Source: Mucilaginibacter celer (GTDB lineage Bacteria > Bacteroidota > Bacteroidia > Sphingobacteriales > Sphingobacteriaceae). Taken from it: a DNA stretch of 64,000 nucleotides. The stretch lies in NCBI RefSeq assembly GCF_003576455.2, contig NZ_CP032869.1, positions 2,418,001 through 2,482,000 on the forward strand, given 5' to 3'. Below the pieces are notes generated by a model. The model was not told the origin of the DNA. It searched no databases and saw only the letters and a list, made by a program, of their open reading frames with translations. The position numbers and the translations under genes were made by a program. The first letter of the stretch is position 1. The number at the start of each line of letters is the position of its first letter. Shown piece by piece: positions 18,390 to 27,236 of this stretch.

Positions 18390-21300
18390 TTAAAAAGTTA
18401 CGTTAGCCCCAATCAGCAGCGTCCTGGTTTTGGGATAGAAGTTATTGTAATCTACACCCGGAGAAATACCACCCTGATTAATTTCCGGATCAACACCTTT
18501 ATACTTTGTGATGATAAACACATTATTCGCCGAAGTATAGATCCTGAAAAGTTTGATGTATTTACTGTTCAGTTTAAAATTATAAGCCAGGGTGGCGTTA
18601 TCCAAACGCAGGTAGCTTCCGCTTTCCACAAAACGCGACGAATACAGATAAGCGTTATAATCTGCCGCCGATTCGCCGGCCGCATCCTTCAGGATATTGG
18701 TGTACTGCGCTGTGTTAGGCCTGAAAAGATCGGCACGTGTGGCATCAAAAATTTTGTTACCAAATACTCCCCTGAAAAAGATATTCAGGTCGAAATTTTT
18801 GTAATGAAAATCGTTAGACCAGCCCACAAGCAGTTTAGGCTGCGCGCTGCCCAGGTAATGATAGTCGGTACCTATTGTTGGTGAGGTTGTTAGTTTGCCA
18901 TCGGCTCCAACAAATTGCGAAACACCGTCGGCATTTTTACCGGCATACTGAAGCGAAAAGAATTGGCCAAGCGGTTTGCCCGATTTCAGGATCTGTAATG
19001 AATGGCTGGATTGGCCTGCACCTTCGGGGAAGGAATACAATACCGAATCGCCTCCGGAAAACAGCGGATTAGATAAACTATTGATTACGTTTTTATTATG
19101 CGCAAGGTTAATTGAGGTTGACCACCTGAAATTTGGGGTGCGTACCGGCGTGGTGTTAATAGATACCTCGATACCTTTATTAGTCATGCTGCCGCCGTTA
19201 GCCACGATACTTCCGGTTGGTACCAGGATAGGATCAACCGCGTAGGAGAAGATCATACCAGTGGTTTTTTTATTATAAACCTCAATCGCGCCGCTTACTT
19301 TTCCTTTAAACAGTTCAAAGTCCAGACCAAGGTTGGCGGTAGATGTTTTTTCCCATTGCAGGTTTACGTTTGCTGCCTGGGTAGCGCCCAACGCGTTGAT
19401 GTAGTTACCATTGCTGTAAAAAGTACCCAAGGTTCCTGATATAGCCTGCGCCGTGTAGGCGTTAAAGCCGGATGAATTACCTGTAATACCATAACTGGCC
19501 CGCAGTTTAAGATCATTAACTGTACTGCTTTCTTTCATAAAGCCTTCCTGGCTGATGCGCCAGGCAGCACCTACCGATGGGAAATACCCCCACTGGTGTT
19601 CTTTACCGAAAACAGAACTACCATCACGCCTTATTGACCCCTGTAACAGGTATTTTTCATTGTAGTTATAGTTTAACCTGGCAAAGTCGGATATCAGCCT
19701 GGTTTCCTGAAATACCCCATCCGGGCCAAAATTAACCTGAAACCCAGATACAGCATACGGGTTACTTAAAGCAAGGTTGTTGTAGCTAACATTATCAACC
19801 GGGAAGTTGGAGGTAGTTACCTGGAAACCATCGCCAATAGTATTGTTTTGCCATGAATAGCCCAACACCGCGTTGATGGAGTGGTTTCCAATTTTTTTAT
19901 CCCAGTTAAAATAGGTTTCTAAAATTTTATTCACTGTTTGCAAGGAACTTCTGGTAGCCTGGCCGTTCGAGCCGAAGGTTTGTTGATTATGATATCCTAA
20001 ACCCGGGTCGGGATTATCATACAGGCCGTTATAATGCGAAGTAAAATAAGAGGTATAAAACTCTCCGTGTAAAGTATTAGTTTTTAGATAGGATAAATTT
20101 AAGTTGTATGTTAAGCCAAAAGGCAGTTTAAGCTGGGTATTGAAAGCGGCAACAAGGTTATTATATTTGGTATCGCTTACGCTATTATTGAGCATAGCCA
20201 CCGGGTTATAATAGTTTTGCGTTGTTGGATTTTCAAAATAACTGCCATCGGCATTTTTAATAGGCGAAAAAGGCAGGAAAAGCGCAGATTGCAGCAGGAT
20301 TACGTTACGGTAAGGCACATCGTTAGCATCGCTGTTTGAGTTGGTTACCGATAAGTTGAACTTCAGTTTATCATCAAAAGCGCTTTGTGTTAAGGCTAAG
20401 CGGCCAATTACACGCTCCAGGCCTGTGTTGGCAATTATACCATCTTTTTTTACGTAGTTAACGCTGGCGTAATAGCTGCTATGCTCGGTACCGCCGCTAA
20501 AGGATAAGTTGTGATTATGTGATATCGCCGTATTGCGTTCGATGGCTTTTTGCCAGTCGGTATTGGCGCCTTTATCGTCGGCAGAAGACGGGGCCTGGTT
20601 GTTGGTTTTCAGGAAACTTCTTAATTCGTCGGCATTCATCATGTCAAGCTGGTTTGCCACTTTTTCGGCACCAACATAACCATTGTAAGCTATTGCCAAC
20701 TGGCCTTTTTTACCTTTTTTGGTGGTAACCATAATAACGCCGTTAGCTGCCCGGTTACCGTAAATGGCGGTCGCCGCCGCGTCTTTTAACACGTCAATGG
20801 TGGCAATATCATCTGGTGCAATGGTTGCTATATCAACACCCGGAACACCATCGACAACATAAAACGGCCCCTGGGAACTGTTTATGGTAGATGCACCGCG
20901 CAACACTACCGCGGCAGGTTTATTGGGGTCGCCGCTTGCAGTGATGTTCAGTCCCGGAACCTTACCTTGTAATAACTGGCCAACATCTGTAATAGCGCCT
21001 TTATTCAGGTCCTTATTGCTTACGGTAGATACCGCGCTGCTTAATGTGGCTCTGGTGGCATTACCGTAACCAATCACAACCACTTCGCTCAAGCCTTTAG
21101 AAACCTCAGTGAGTGTAACGTTAAGCGATGTCTGATCCTCAACCAAAACCTCTTTGGTTTCAAAACCCAGGAAACGGAATTGCAAAATATCACCTTTATT
21201 AGCGTTGATAGTGTATGAACCATCAACAAGGGTTGATACCGCTGCCTGGCTTCCTTTTATCATAACCGTTACACCAGGTATAGGAGTGCCCTTACTATCG

Positions 21301-21764
21301 GTAACCTTTCCGGTTATTTTTTTGGGCGCTGCAGGCTGCTCTTCTTCACTTTTATCCTGTTGCTTCGGTGCCGTGCGCTCCTTAATGATAATGGTATTAT
21401 CATCAAGTTCGTAGGTTAAAGGCTGATCTTTAAAAATCTGGATCAATACCTGGCTAAGTTCCGTATTCACCACATTAATAGTTACTGGCTTTGCCTTAAG
21501 CATAACTGCATTGTTAAAAATAAACAGGTAGCCTGTACGTTTATGCAGTTCTTTTAAAACCGATTTCAACTCGCTGTTTTCTTTGGTGATGCTAACTTTT
21601 TGCGCCATGGTACGGGCGCTGAGCTGCATAGCCAGCAAGAAAATTAGTAAGCCCGTGATCTTCATCGTCCTTAGTACCAGTTTTAAGTAATTTCTTTTTT
21701 GTTGGTAGTCACATTCTCCGTGCGGAACAGGCACAGGAATTTTAGAATGCAAGAGTAGTTTCAT
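18390..21764 (-). CDS. susC: SusC-like TonB-dependent transporter with STN transducer domain
   Basis: A 1124-residue outer-membrane transporter. A long N-terminus leads to the signal sequence (MKITGLLIFLLAMQLSA). An STN (Secretin/TonB N-terminal) domain follows at about 55-110, then a carboxypeptidase-D-like repeat near 150-230 and the plug with SusC motifs VVVIGYG, LRGASTINSSQGPFYVVDG and AAATAIYGNRAANGVIMVTTKKG. The beta barrel ends ...TRTLLIGANVTF with the C-terminal Phe. The STN domain means it can signal through the FecR anti-sigma encoded just upstream. It imports the target oligosaccharide with SusD. A start at the internal Met (21665) is possible. A candidate antisense RNA covers its leader. 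Confidence 0.95.
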   Translation of the reverse strand: MKLLLHSKIPVPVPHGECDYQQKRNYLKLVLRTMKITGLLIFLLAMQLSARTMAQKVSITKENSELKSVLKELHKRTGYLFIFNNAVMLKAKPVTINVVNTELSQVLIQIFKDQPLTYELDDNTIIIKERTAPKQQDKSEEEQPAAPKKITGKVTDSKGTPIPGVTVMIKGSQAAVSTLVDGSYTINANKGDILQFRFLGFETKEVLVEDQTSLNVTLTEVSKGLSEVVVIGYGNATRATLSSAVSTVSNKDLNKGAITDVGQLLQGKVPGLNITASGDPNKPAAVVLRGASTINSSQGPFYVVDGVPGVDIATIAPDDIATIDVLKDAAATAIYGNRAANGVIMVTTKKGKKGQLAIAYNGYVGAEKVANQLDMMNADELRSFLKTNNQAPSSADDKGANTDWQKAIERNTAISHNHNLSFSGGTEHSSYYASVNYVKKDGIIANTGLERVIGRLALTQSAFDDKLKFNLSVTNSNSDANDVPYRNVILLQSALFLPFSPIKNADGSYFENPTTQNYYNPVAMLNNSVSDTKYNNLVAAFNTQLKLPFGLTYNLNLSYLKTNTLHGEFYTSYFTSHYNGLYDNPDPGLGYHNQQTFGSNGQATRSSLQTVNKILETYFNWDKKIGNHSINAVLGYSWQNNTIGDGFQVTTSNFPVDNVSYNNLALSNPYAVSGFQVNFGPDGVFQETRLISDFARLNYNYNEKYLLQGSIRRDGSSVFGKEHQWGYFPSVGAAWRISQEGFMKESSTVNDLKLRASYGITGNSSGFNAYTAQAISGTLGTFYSNGNYINALGATQAANVNLQWEKTSTANLGLDFELFKGKVSGAIEVYNKKTTGMIFSYAVDPILVPTGSIVANGGSMTNKGIEVSINTTPVRTPNFRWSTSINLAHNKNVINSLSNPLFSGGDSVLYSFPEGAGQSSHSLQILKSGKPLGQFFSLQYAGKNADGVSQFVGADGKLTTSPTIGTDYHYLGSAQPKLLVGWSNDFHYKNFDLNIFFRGVFGNKIFDATRADLFRPNTAQYTNILKDAAGESAADYNAYLYSSRFVESGSYLRLDNATLAYNFKLNSKYIKLFRIYTSANNVFIITKYKGVDPEINQGGISPGVDYNNFYPKTRTLLIGANVTF

Positions 21765-21771
21765 ACATTTG
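21764..21771 (+). promoter_or_regulatory. Putative promoter box of the susC antisense RNA
   Basis: TACATTTG on the plus strand is an exact TAnnTTTG match, opposite to susC and overlapping its start codon. A weak -33 candidate (TTTT at 21740) lies about 20 nt upstream. Such boxes also arise by chance. The support is its position about 60 nt ahead of a plus-strand terminator with no plus-strand gene between. Confidence 0.4.
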
Positions 21772-21774
21772 AAT

Positions 21775-21866
21775 GTTTGGGTTAAGTTTAAATCAGAGTC
21801 GAATTTGAAATTTGGGTTAATCCAGGCATATCGCCTTTCCGGCCGGAATCCGGGAGGGCTTTTTTA
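21775..21866 (+). ncRNA. Candidate cis-antisense RNA to the susC leader (DonS-like)
   Basis: Inferred transcript of about 90 nt, from just after the TACATTTG box to the T-tract at 21860-21865. It would pair with the susC 5' leader immediately before the start codon. Bacteroides PULs with ECF sigma/anti-sigma control are known to carry antisense RNAs at this place, for example DonS. Size and layout agree, but no expression evidence can be read from sequence. Confidence 0.4.
21833..21865 (+). terminator. Strand-specific intrinsic terminator inside the susC leader
   Basis: Plus-strand hairpin: GCCTTTCCGG (21833-21842) pairs with CCGGGAGGGC (21850-21859) as ten base pairs including two G-U, with a 7-nt loop. 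Six T follow. On the susC strand the G-U pairs become A-C mismatches and there is no T-tract, so it should act only on antisense transcription. Confidence 0.6.
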
Positions 21867-21937
21867 TGGGATCACCGCTGAAGTGGTAAGCGTTTATTTA
21901 TCCATATTTTGCATTTAAGTTAATAATTGGTTTACAG

Positions 21938-23122
21938 TTATTTTTTCTCTATGATCACTTTATCGGCAGCGATGGTAAACTTAATGCCGCCTGTTGTTTC
22001 TAAAATTTTAAGCGCCTTTGATAAGGGGATATTCTTTTTAACAAGCCCTGTGAAGTTGAGCTGCGGTTTTATCCCCTGGTATTCGAATTTCACATCGTAC
22101 CATCTGCCCAGTTCAGACATCACCTGGTCAAGTTCTGTATTATCAAACAAAAACAATCCATTTTTCCAGGCTACAACATCGTCGGTATCAACAGTTTTAA
22201 TTTCAAATTTTTTAGCGCCTATGTTATAAACGGCCTGCTGCCCCGGCACCAGTAATTGTTTTTGGTTTTGACTTGATATTTTAACAGAACCTTCCAAAAG
22301 CGTGGTTTTACCCGGTTGTTCGCTGTAAGCACGTATATCGAAGTGTGTTCCAAGTACTTCTACCTTTTGGTTACCGAAACTCACTATAAAAGGCATTTTT
22401 TTATTTTTCGCTACTTCAAAATAAGCCTCGCCGGTAATACTAACGTTTCTTGTTTTGCCGGAAAATGCCGTTGGGTATGATATGGAAGATTCAGCATTAA
22501 GCATTACAACTGTGCCATCGGGCAACTGCAACCTATATTGCCCTCCCCTTGGGGTGGCCATAGTGTTCATGAGCGAAGTACCGGCAGCCTGACCTCCAGC
22601 CACGTAAGCAACACTTCCATTAGCCAGTTTTACAACCGCCGTACCTCCCTGCTGCACAAGCTTTCCATTCTTTGCATCATTCAATTCTATTTTTTCGCCA
22701 TTGGCCAGCGTTAAAATCGCCTTATTGCCACCGGGGTTAACATCATGATGTAGCTTCCCTGCCGCAAGGGTTTCATTGCTTTTTTGCAAACGATATCGAT
22801 ATATCCCGAATGATAAAGCCAAAACCAATACCGCGGCAGCGATATAAATAAATTTACTTGCTTGTTTTCTTAATGGAATGATCTTCTCGTCCAAATGATC
22901 GGAAACTGATTCACCCAACGCGGCACCCAACATCCTATCGCGGGCACCGGCCGGGAAAGGATCTTCTTCAAACTGATTTGATTTGAATACTTCTTCCATC
23001 AACCGCTGCACCGATGTTTCCGACTCTGATTTAATGATGAACTGCATCAGTTCATCACGCTCAGCCGGCGTTTCGGTCTTGTTAAAATATTGTTGGAACA
23101 AGTAGGCTATTCTTTCAGACAT
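21938..23122 (-). CDS. FecR-family anti-sigma factor
   Basis: 394 residues from the ATG at 23122 (MSERIAYLFQQYF); a longer frame would need a TTG start. A cytoplasmic N-terminal sigma-binding region is followed by one transmembrane helix (about 82-100, FIYIAAAVLVLALSFGIY). The periplasmic FecR domain (LPDGTVVMLNAESSISYPTAF, GEAYFEVAK) and a C-terminal DUF4974 domain (TGLVKKNIPLSKALKILE) complete it. It should hold the ECF sigma factor until the SusC STN domain signals substrate. It lies between the sigma gene and susC. Confidence 0.95.
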   Translation of the reverse strand: MSERIAYLFQQYFNKTETPAERDELMQFIIKSESETSVQRLMEEVFKSNQFEEDPFPAGARDRMLGAALGESVSDHLDEKIIPLRKQASKFIYIAAAVLVLALSFGIYRYRLQKSNETLAAGKLHHDVNPGGNKAILTLANGEKIELNDAKNGKLVQQGGTAVVKLANGSVAYVAGGQAAGTSLMNTMATPRGGQYRLQLPDGTVVMLNAESSISYPTAFSGKTRNVSITGEAYFEVAKNKKMPFIVSFGNQKVEVLGTHFDIRAYSEQPGKTTLLEGSVKISSQNQKQLLVPGQQAVYNIGAKKFEIKTVDTDDVVAWKNGLFLFDNTELDQVMSELGRWYDVKFEYQGIKPQLNFTGLVKKNIPLSKALKILETTGGIKFTIAADKVIIEKK

Positions 23123-23198
23123 CTTATTTTCTCTCTTCTGCAACTAAAGAGTCAAAAAGAATAAAAAAGGGGTAGTCGAAAAAAAGAAAAAAAGTATT

Positions 23199-23801
23199 TT
23201 ATTTTAAAAAATGGAGGTAAACCATAAAAAAGAGCAGAAACAGCTGATCGTTCTTCTCAGAAATACTGTTTTTAATGAATTTATTAGCTGCTACAATATG
23301 CTTTTTTACCGTCTCGGGAGAGATGGAAAGCAGCGCGGCTATTTCGCTGTACTTTAAGTGATTTATTTTACTAAGCTCATACACCTTTCGTTGTTGCGGG
23401 GGCAACTTTTCGATAAGCTCATCTATCATACGGGAAAAATCTTCTTCAGTACTTGTTTCGTCCTGAAAACAGCACTCTTCCTGGTATTGTTGTTGATACC
23501 GCTGCTGCCTGGAATGCGCCACCGCTTTATCTTTTAAAAAACGATAGGTTTTGTTGCGGGTTATAATAAAAAGATAGTTTGTAAAACTGTCTATCTCCGA
23601 AATACCTTCCCTGCCCGACCAGATCTTTACAAAAACATCTTGAACAATTTCTTCTGTAGCATCAAGTGATTCTGTTAACCTGTAAACATATTGACCAAGG
23701 TTTTTATAATAAAAATCGAACAGGCAGGTAAATGCCCTAACATCTCCAGCAGAAATTTTGCTGAGGATCTCGCTCTCATTATGAATTGGTTTGATGGACA
23801 A
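23199..23801 (-). CDS. ECF RNA polymerase sigma factor
   Basis: 200 residues. The sigma-70 region 2 segment AFTCLFDFYYKNLGQYVYRLTESLDATEEIVQDVFVKIW and the region 4 segment LPPQQRKVYELSKINHLKYSEIAALLSISPETVKKHI are clear. It is the first gene of the operon and is followed by its FecR partner 76 bp downstream. It would direct transcription of the susC-susD-GH genes when glycan is present. The C-terminal tail is hydrophobic (LFLLFFMVYLHFLK), which is usual in this Bacteroidota subgroup. Confidence 0.95.
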   Translation of the reverse strand: MSIKPIHNESEILSKISAGDVRAFTCLFDFYYKNLGQYVYRLTESLDATEEIVQDVFVKIWSGREGISEIDSFTNYLFIITRNKTYRFLKDKAVAHSRQQRYQQQYQEECCFQDETSTEEDFSRMIDELIEKLPPQQRKVYELSKINHLKYSEIAALLSISPETVKKHIVAANKFIKNSISEKNDQLFLLFFMVYLHFLK

Positions 23802-23965
23802 TGTTTAATTAATTGATTTTAAAATTATATAAATTTTATCATTCCGTTAAATTTATCTACAACAATCACAACAAACCTGTTACAAATGCCCGGATCAAGG
23901 TGTAAGCGGCATTTACATTTTATAGATTTATGATTATGTAGATGAGCTTTTTGCTGGAAATAACA

Positions 23966-24024
23966 GAAAAAAGCCGCCACTCTCTAACATTCGCAACAAT
24001 GCGGGTTGTTAGAAAGGCGGCGGC
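23966..24024 (-). terminator. Intrinsic terminator after the intact GH29 gene
   Basis: On the minus strand GCCGCCGCCTTTCTAACA and TGTTAGAGAGTGGCGGC form a long imperfect stem (arms 24024 to 23973). Six T follow (complement of 23967-23972). It begins 24 nt after the GH29 stop codon. Confidence 0.8.
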
Positions 24025-24047
24025 TATTTAGCCTTCATGCCTAAAAA

Positions 24048-25673
24048 TCACGAAATCGCACCGCTTATTCTGAATACATAAGCAGGTTGCTCAGGTAATC
24101 GTTCGGGGACAGTGATAGCGAGGCCATCCTGGTTTGCTTTAAAATCAATTTTCGACTCGTAACCCAATAAACTTACTGCCGAAATAGCGTTTTTATTAGC
24201 CAAGCTTTTTATTAGCACATTATTATCCGGCTTGCCCATCACTATGGCATATAGCTCGCCTTGTTTGGTAGTAAAACGAATATCCGCGGCAGCGAATGCT
24301 TTTCCCTTTCCTTCGTTAAATCCCTGTGCCGCTAAAGGTGCCGCGCCTTCTGATGCGGGCCCCTCGCCAAATTTCATCCAGGGCCTGGTACCGTATATGG
24401 CCTCGCCGTTTACCTGCATCCAGGCGGCAATACCCTCAACAATGGCACGCTCTTTTTCGTCGATAGAACCATTGCCGCGTACAGGAACGCTCAGCAACAG
24501 GTTGCCGTTTTTGCTCACCACATCCGCAAGGGTATGAACAACCGTTTTGGCTGATTTATATTTATTTTCATCATAAACACGTTTATCGTAATGCCAATTA
24601 CCTATGCAGGTATCCGTTTGCCATGGCAAAGGTTCAATCTCGTTACTTTGGCCGCGCTCAATATCCCAAACCATACATTTACGCTGCTGTTCATCTAAAA
24701 TCTTGCCATTTAACACAGCATTCAGTTTCCCATATTTATTAATACTGGCGTTATACAGGTCGGCTGCAAGTTGAAGGCCAACGTTGCTCACCGGCCACAG
24801 CGGAAGCACCGTGTCGTCATAATACATCAGGTCGGGCTGATAATTATCTATTATCGTTTTTATACGTTTATAAAAACGGTCACAATATTCTTTTGATGGC
24901 GGATAAGCGCCGTCGGCCCAGGCCCATTGATTATTATTATCTTTCCCTTTGGCGCTTAAGGGATGGCGCTGGGAATAGAGATCTTGCGGATTAAATCCGT
25001 CCCACCATTTTCCTTTACCTTCAGATGCCGTCGTATTACCATCATAAGGAATACCTTTTAACGGCCCATCCTTATCAGCCTGCTGGGCAACCTCATACCA
25101 ACTCCAGGCATGCGACGCATGTACACTTACACCAAAAGGAAGTTCATTTACCCTGGCTGCTTCGGCCCAACCTTTAAGCAGATCCTTTTTGGGGCCAATC
25201 CGGGTTGAATTCCACCGCTGATAAGGATTAGGATACAAGTCAAAATTATCATGGTGATTGGCCAGCGCCACAAAATATTTCGCTCCCGCTTTTTTATACA
25301 ATGAAACCAATTCGTTAGGGTCCCATTGATCGGCCTTCCATTCGTTAATTACATCTTTAAAACCGAACTTTGACGGGTGCCCGTATTTTTTACAATGGTA
25401 TTTGTACTGATCGCTGCCCTCCTCATACATGCCGCGGGCATACCAGTCGCCATATTCGGGTTGGCATTGCGGCCCCCAATGCGCCCAGATACCAAATTTG
25501 GCATCCCTGAACCAATCCGGCACCTGGTAATTGGAAAGCGAGTTCCAGGTAGGTTGAAAATGAGCGGAAAGACCAGATGCGTCATGCTGCACCGCAGTAC
25601 GGGCAAAAAGTTTTGAAAGGTAAATAGAGGAAACGGCTGTTAATCCTCCCTTTATTAGCGTTCTTCTGTTCAT
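24048..25673 (-). CDS. GH29 alpha-L-fucosidase (intact copy)
   Basis: 541 residues with a Tat-like signal (MNRRTLIKGG, twin Arg) for export to the periplasm. GH29 barrel motifs are present: WFRDAKFGIWAHWGPQ, ALANHHDNFDLY and PDLMYYDDTVLPLW. Asp286, the first Asp after YY, is the likely nucleophile. A C-terminal beta-sandwich ends at RLPEQPAYVFRISGAIS. It removes terminal alpha-L-fucose. It is monocistronic with its own terminator and is driven from a promoter beside operator copy B. A deleted paralogue lies at 4.2 kb. It is divergent from a broken AraC gene that resembles the intact AraC at 2.9 kb. Confidence 0.95.
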   Translation of the reverse strand: MNRRTLIKGGLTAVSSIYLSKLFARTAVQHDASGLSAHFQPTWNSLSNYQVPDWFRDAKFGIWAHWGPQCQPEYGDWYARGMYEEGSDQYKYHCKKYGHPSKFGFKDVINEWKADQWDPNELVSLYKKAGAKYFVALANHHDNFDLYPNPYQRWNSTRIGPKKDLLKGWAEAARVNELPFGVSVHASHAWSWYEVAQQADKDGPLKGIPYDGNTTASEGKGKWWDGFNPQDLYSQRHPLSAKGKDNNNQWAWADGAYPPSKEYCDRFYKRIKTIIDNYQPDLMYYDDTVLPLWPVSNVGLQLAADLYNASINKYGKLNAVLNGKILDEQQRKCMVWDIERGQSNEIEPLPWQTDTCIGNWHYDKRVYDENKYKSAKTVVHTLADVVSKNGNLLLSVPVRGNGSIDEKERAIVEGIAAWMQVNGEAIYGTRPWMKFGEGPASEGAAPLAAQGFNEGKGKAFAAADIRFTTKQGELYAIVMGKPDNNVLIKSLANKNAISAVSLLGYESKIDFKANQDGLAITVPERLPEQPAYVFRISGAIS

Positions 25674-25790
25674 AATATTAAAAGAGCGATATACCGGACG
25701 CTCCGGGCCGCCGATGCGCTAAACAATTTAGCGGTGCATATTACACGTATTAACTTGTTACTGATTAATGGTTTCCGGTTACCGATTTTC

Positions 25791-25798
25791 CAAACTTA
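25791..25798 (-). promoter_or_regulatory. Putative -7 box of the GH29 gene
   Basis: TAAGTTTG on the minus strand, identical to the box at operator A and likewise 33 nt from its operator. The expected transcript start near 25787 leaves a leader of about 115 nt. Confidence 0.55.
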
Positions 25799-25830
25799 GT
25801 ACCTTTACTGTTCAAAAATTTGCATAAACT

Positions 25831-25860
25831 TGACTTTTTTTTGTAAAAATCCGACTTTGG
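25831..25860. promoter_or_regulatory. Operator copy B: 21-bp-spaced direct repeat
   Basis: GACTTTTT and GACTTT half-sites begin at 25832 and 25853, a 21-bp period. The element shares its core TTGTAAAAATCCGACTTT with copy A. It lies between the divergent GH29 gene and the AraC remnant. Confidence 0.7.
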
Positions 25861-25915
25861 CATCGGTACTCAAAAAATACTACTGTATGGTTCTACTTTG
25901 TTTTATCGACTTAAA

Positions 25916-26146
25916 ATGATTAAAAGAAACTTCGGGCACAGCTTTTCGCTACTTAATATTGATTACGTTAAACTTAATCCAAAATGGAATTACGAAAATG
26001 TAATAAGCCCATACTATCGCATTTATTATATAGATGATGGTGAAGGAAATTTATCAGATACCACGCATTCACTCAAATTAGAAGCCGGTTACTTATACAC
26101 GCTGAAGTGGGCTACGGCGGATGAAATCCGCCAGCGGCTTATTTAG
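25916..26146 (+). pseudogene. Truncated AraC-family regulator
   Basis: From MIKRNFGHSFSLLNIDYVKL through EAGYLYT this matches the first 60 or so residues of the AraC protein at 2.9 kb. The match breaks near base 26100, where IIPSF in the intact gene is replaced by unrelated LKWATADEIRQRLI and a stop. The whole DNA-binding half is missing, so the gene is dead. It marks the right-hand breakpoint of the PUL region. Confidence 0.85.
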
Positions 26147-26230
26147 GACGGTTCAATCGTTGCAGCGATCCATATATGCGTGACAACGAAAAAAGGATTT
26201 CGAGACTTGGAAGAGTTGAGTTTTAAATTC
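26106..26230. other. Unassigned breakpoint sequence with inverted repeat
   Basis: Sequence joined to the broken AraC frame. It holds GGCGGATgaaATCCGCC, a 7-bp hairpin, and is richer in GC than the DNA to its right. No transposase frame or recognised IS end could be assigned. Confidence 0.3.
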
Positions 26231-26232
26231 AT

Positions 26233-26270
26233 AAAAAGCAGAGTAAACTAATAATTTATTCTGCTTTTTT
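26233..26270 (-). terminator. Terminator after the TIR-like gene (symmetrical)
   Basis: AAAAAGCAGA (26233-26242) and TCTGCTTTTTT (26260-26270) form a ten-pair stem that ends in T on both strands. It lies just past the TIR gene stop and could work in both directions. Confidence 0.7.
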
Positions 26271-26293
26271 ATTTATTAATACCTCTGATAGAG

Positions 26294-27166
26294 TTACGAT
26301 TTTATGGAATCTTCTATGTAATCAGCAATTTCAACGTATATTTCTTCTCTGCCATTTTCATCAAGTTTACTTAATGGTTTTTTAGGATCGTTTATCGCCT
26401 GAAATATTGAGAGATTTGGATCCCTCGTAAACCTGCAAGGCTTCACTATTACCGGTAATATTATTTTTCCGTGCTCCTCGGCTAATTTGAGTAAAGGTGG
26501 CAATTCATTATCTATTATAAAGTCTGAAGCCAAAAAATCCGCGCTGATAAGTAAAATAGCAATCGAGCACTTATCCAGCGCCTTTTCAATTCTTTCTTTC
26601 CACTTTTCTCCTGCTTTTATTTTGGTGTCCTCCCATAAGTCGATTAAACCTCTTTTTTCAAACGGTCGCAGATGAACTTTAAGCCTATTTAAATATTGAC
26701 TATCCGCATGAGAATAGCTTACAAAAACAGATTTTATTTTTTCCTTTGCCTTTTCAAATTTTGCACTCTCCTTTAAAAAGAAGTCACCAAAATCCTTATG
26801 TGATAGAAAATTTCTTATTGGCGTTATTAAAGTCTGCTGCAATCGTTCTCTATCATAAATTATTACTCTGACAGCAGCAATATCAAAAGGGATATTGTCT
26901 CCGCGCTGCGCTAAAGGCAAAATCGGGATGCCGGATGATTGAGCATATCCTAATTCATACATCACATTAGGATTATGTCCTGAAATGTCGGCAATTACAA
27001 GATCTACATTTTTAATTTGATCCTGAACTTGCTCAATGATGGTGCCTGTAGAATAGAGTTCATTCGCGGTAATAATGTTATGACCAAGTCCTGCGCTTGT
27101 TTCCCTAATTAAAAAGGATATATCATCAAATGCTGCTCCAAAGGGAATAGCTAAAAATATGTTCAT
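26294..27166 (-). CDS. Two-domain TIR-like protein, possible defence effector
   Basis: 290 residues. The N-terminal domain (1-125) resembles nucleoside 2-deoxyribosyltransferase/TIR-like folds, with VIADISGHNPNVMYELGYA at 57-75 (Asp60, Asn67, Glu71) and GIPILPLAQR. A charged helix (about 128-145) leads to a TIR_2-type domain (146-290): VFVSYSHADSQYLNRLK, IDLWEDTKIKAGEKW, IAILLISADFLASDFIIDNE. Glu221 is a candidate NADase Glu by position. No signal peptide or membrane segment is seen. It stands alone between the broken AraC gene and tRNA-Leu, in DNA visibly richer in AT than its neighbours, which suggests transfer. TIR domains in bacteria often cleave NAD in antiphage defence, but no partner gene is next to it. 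Confidence 0.8.
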   Translation of the reverse strand: MNIFLAIPFGAAFDDISFLIRETSAGLGHNIITANELYSTGTIIEQVQDQIKNVDLVIADISGHNPNVMYELGYAQSSGIPILPLAQRGDNIPFDIAAVRVIIYDRERLQQTLITPIRNFLSHKDFGDFFLKESAKFEKAKEKIKSVFVSYSHADSQYLNRLKVHLRPFEKRGLIDLWEDTKIKAGEKWKERIEKALDKCSIAILLISADFLASDFIIDNELPPLLKLAEEHGKIILPVIVKPCRFTRDPNLSIFQAINDPKKPLSKLDENGREEIYVEIADYIEDSIKS

Positions 27167-27236
27167 CTTTGGATTGCAATTTTTTTTGTTTAGATAGCAA
27201 TTTAAATATTTTTTGATTGATCTAAGAAAGAATGAA

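Noticed and set aside
21833-21866. Terminator of fecR in the susC leader
   Set aside because: The T-tract is on the plus strand, so it cannot end fecR transcription. It was reassigned to an antisense RNA.
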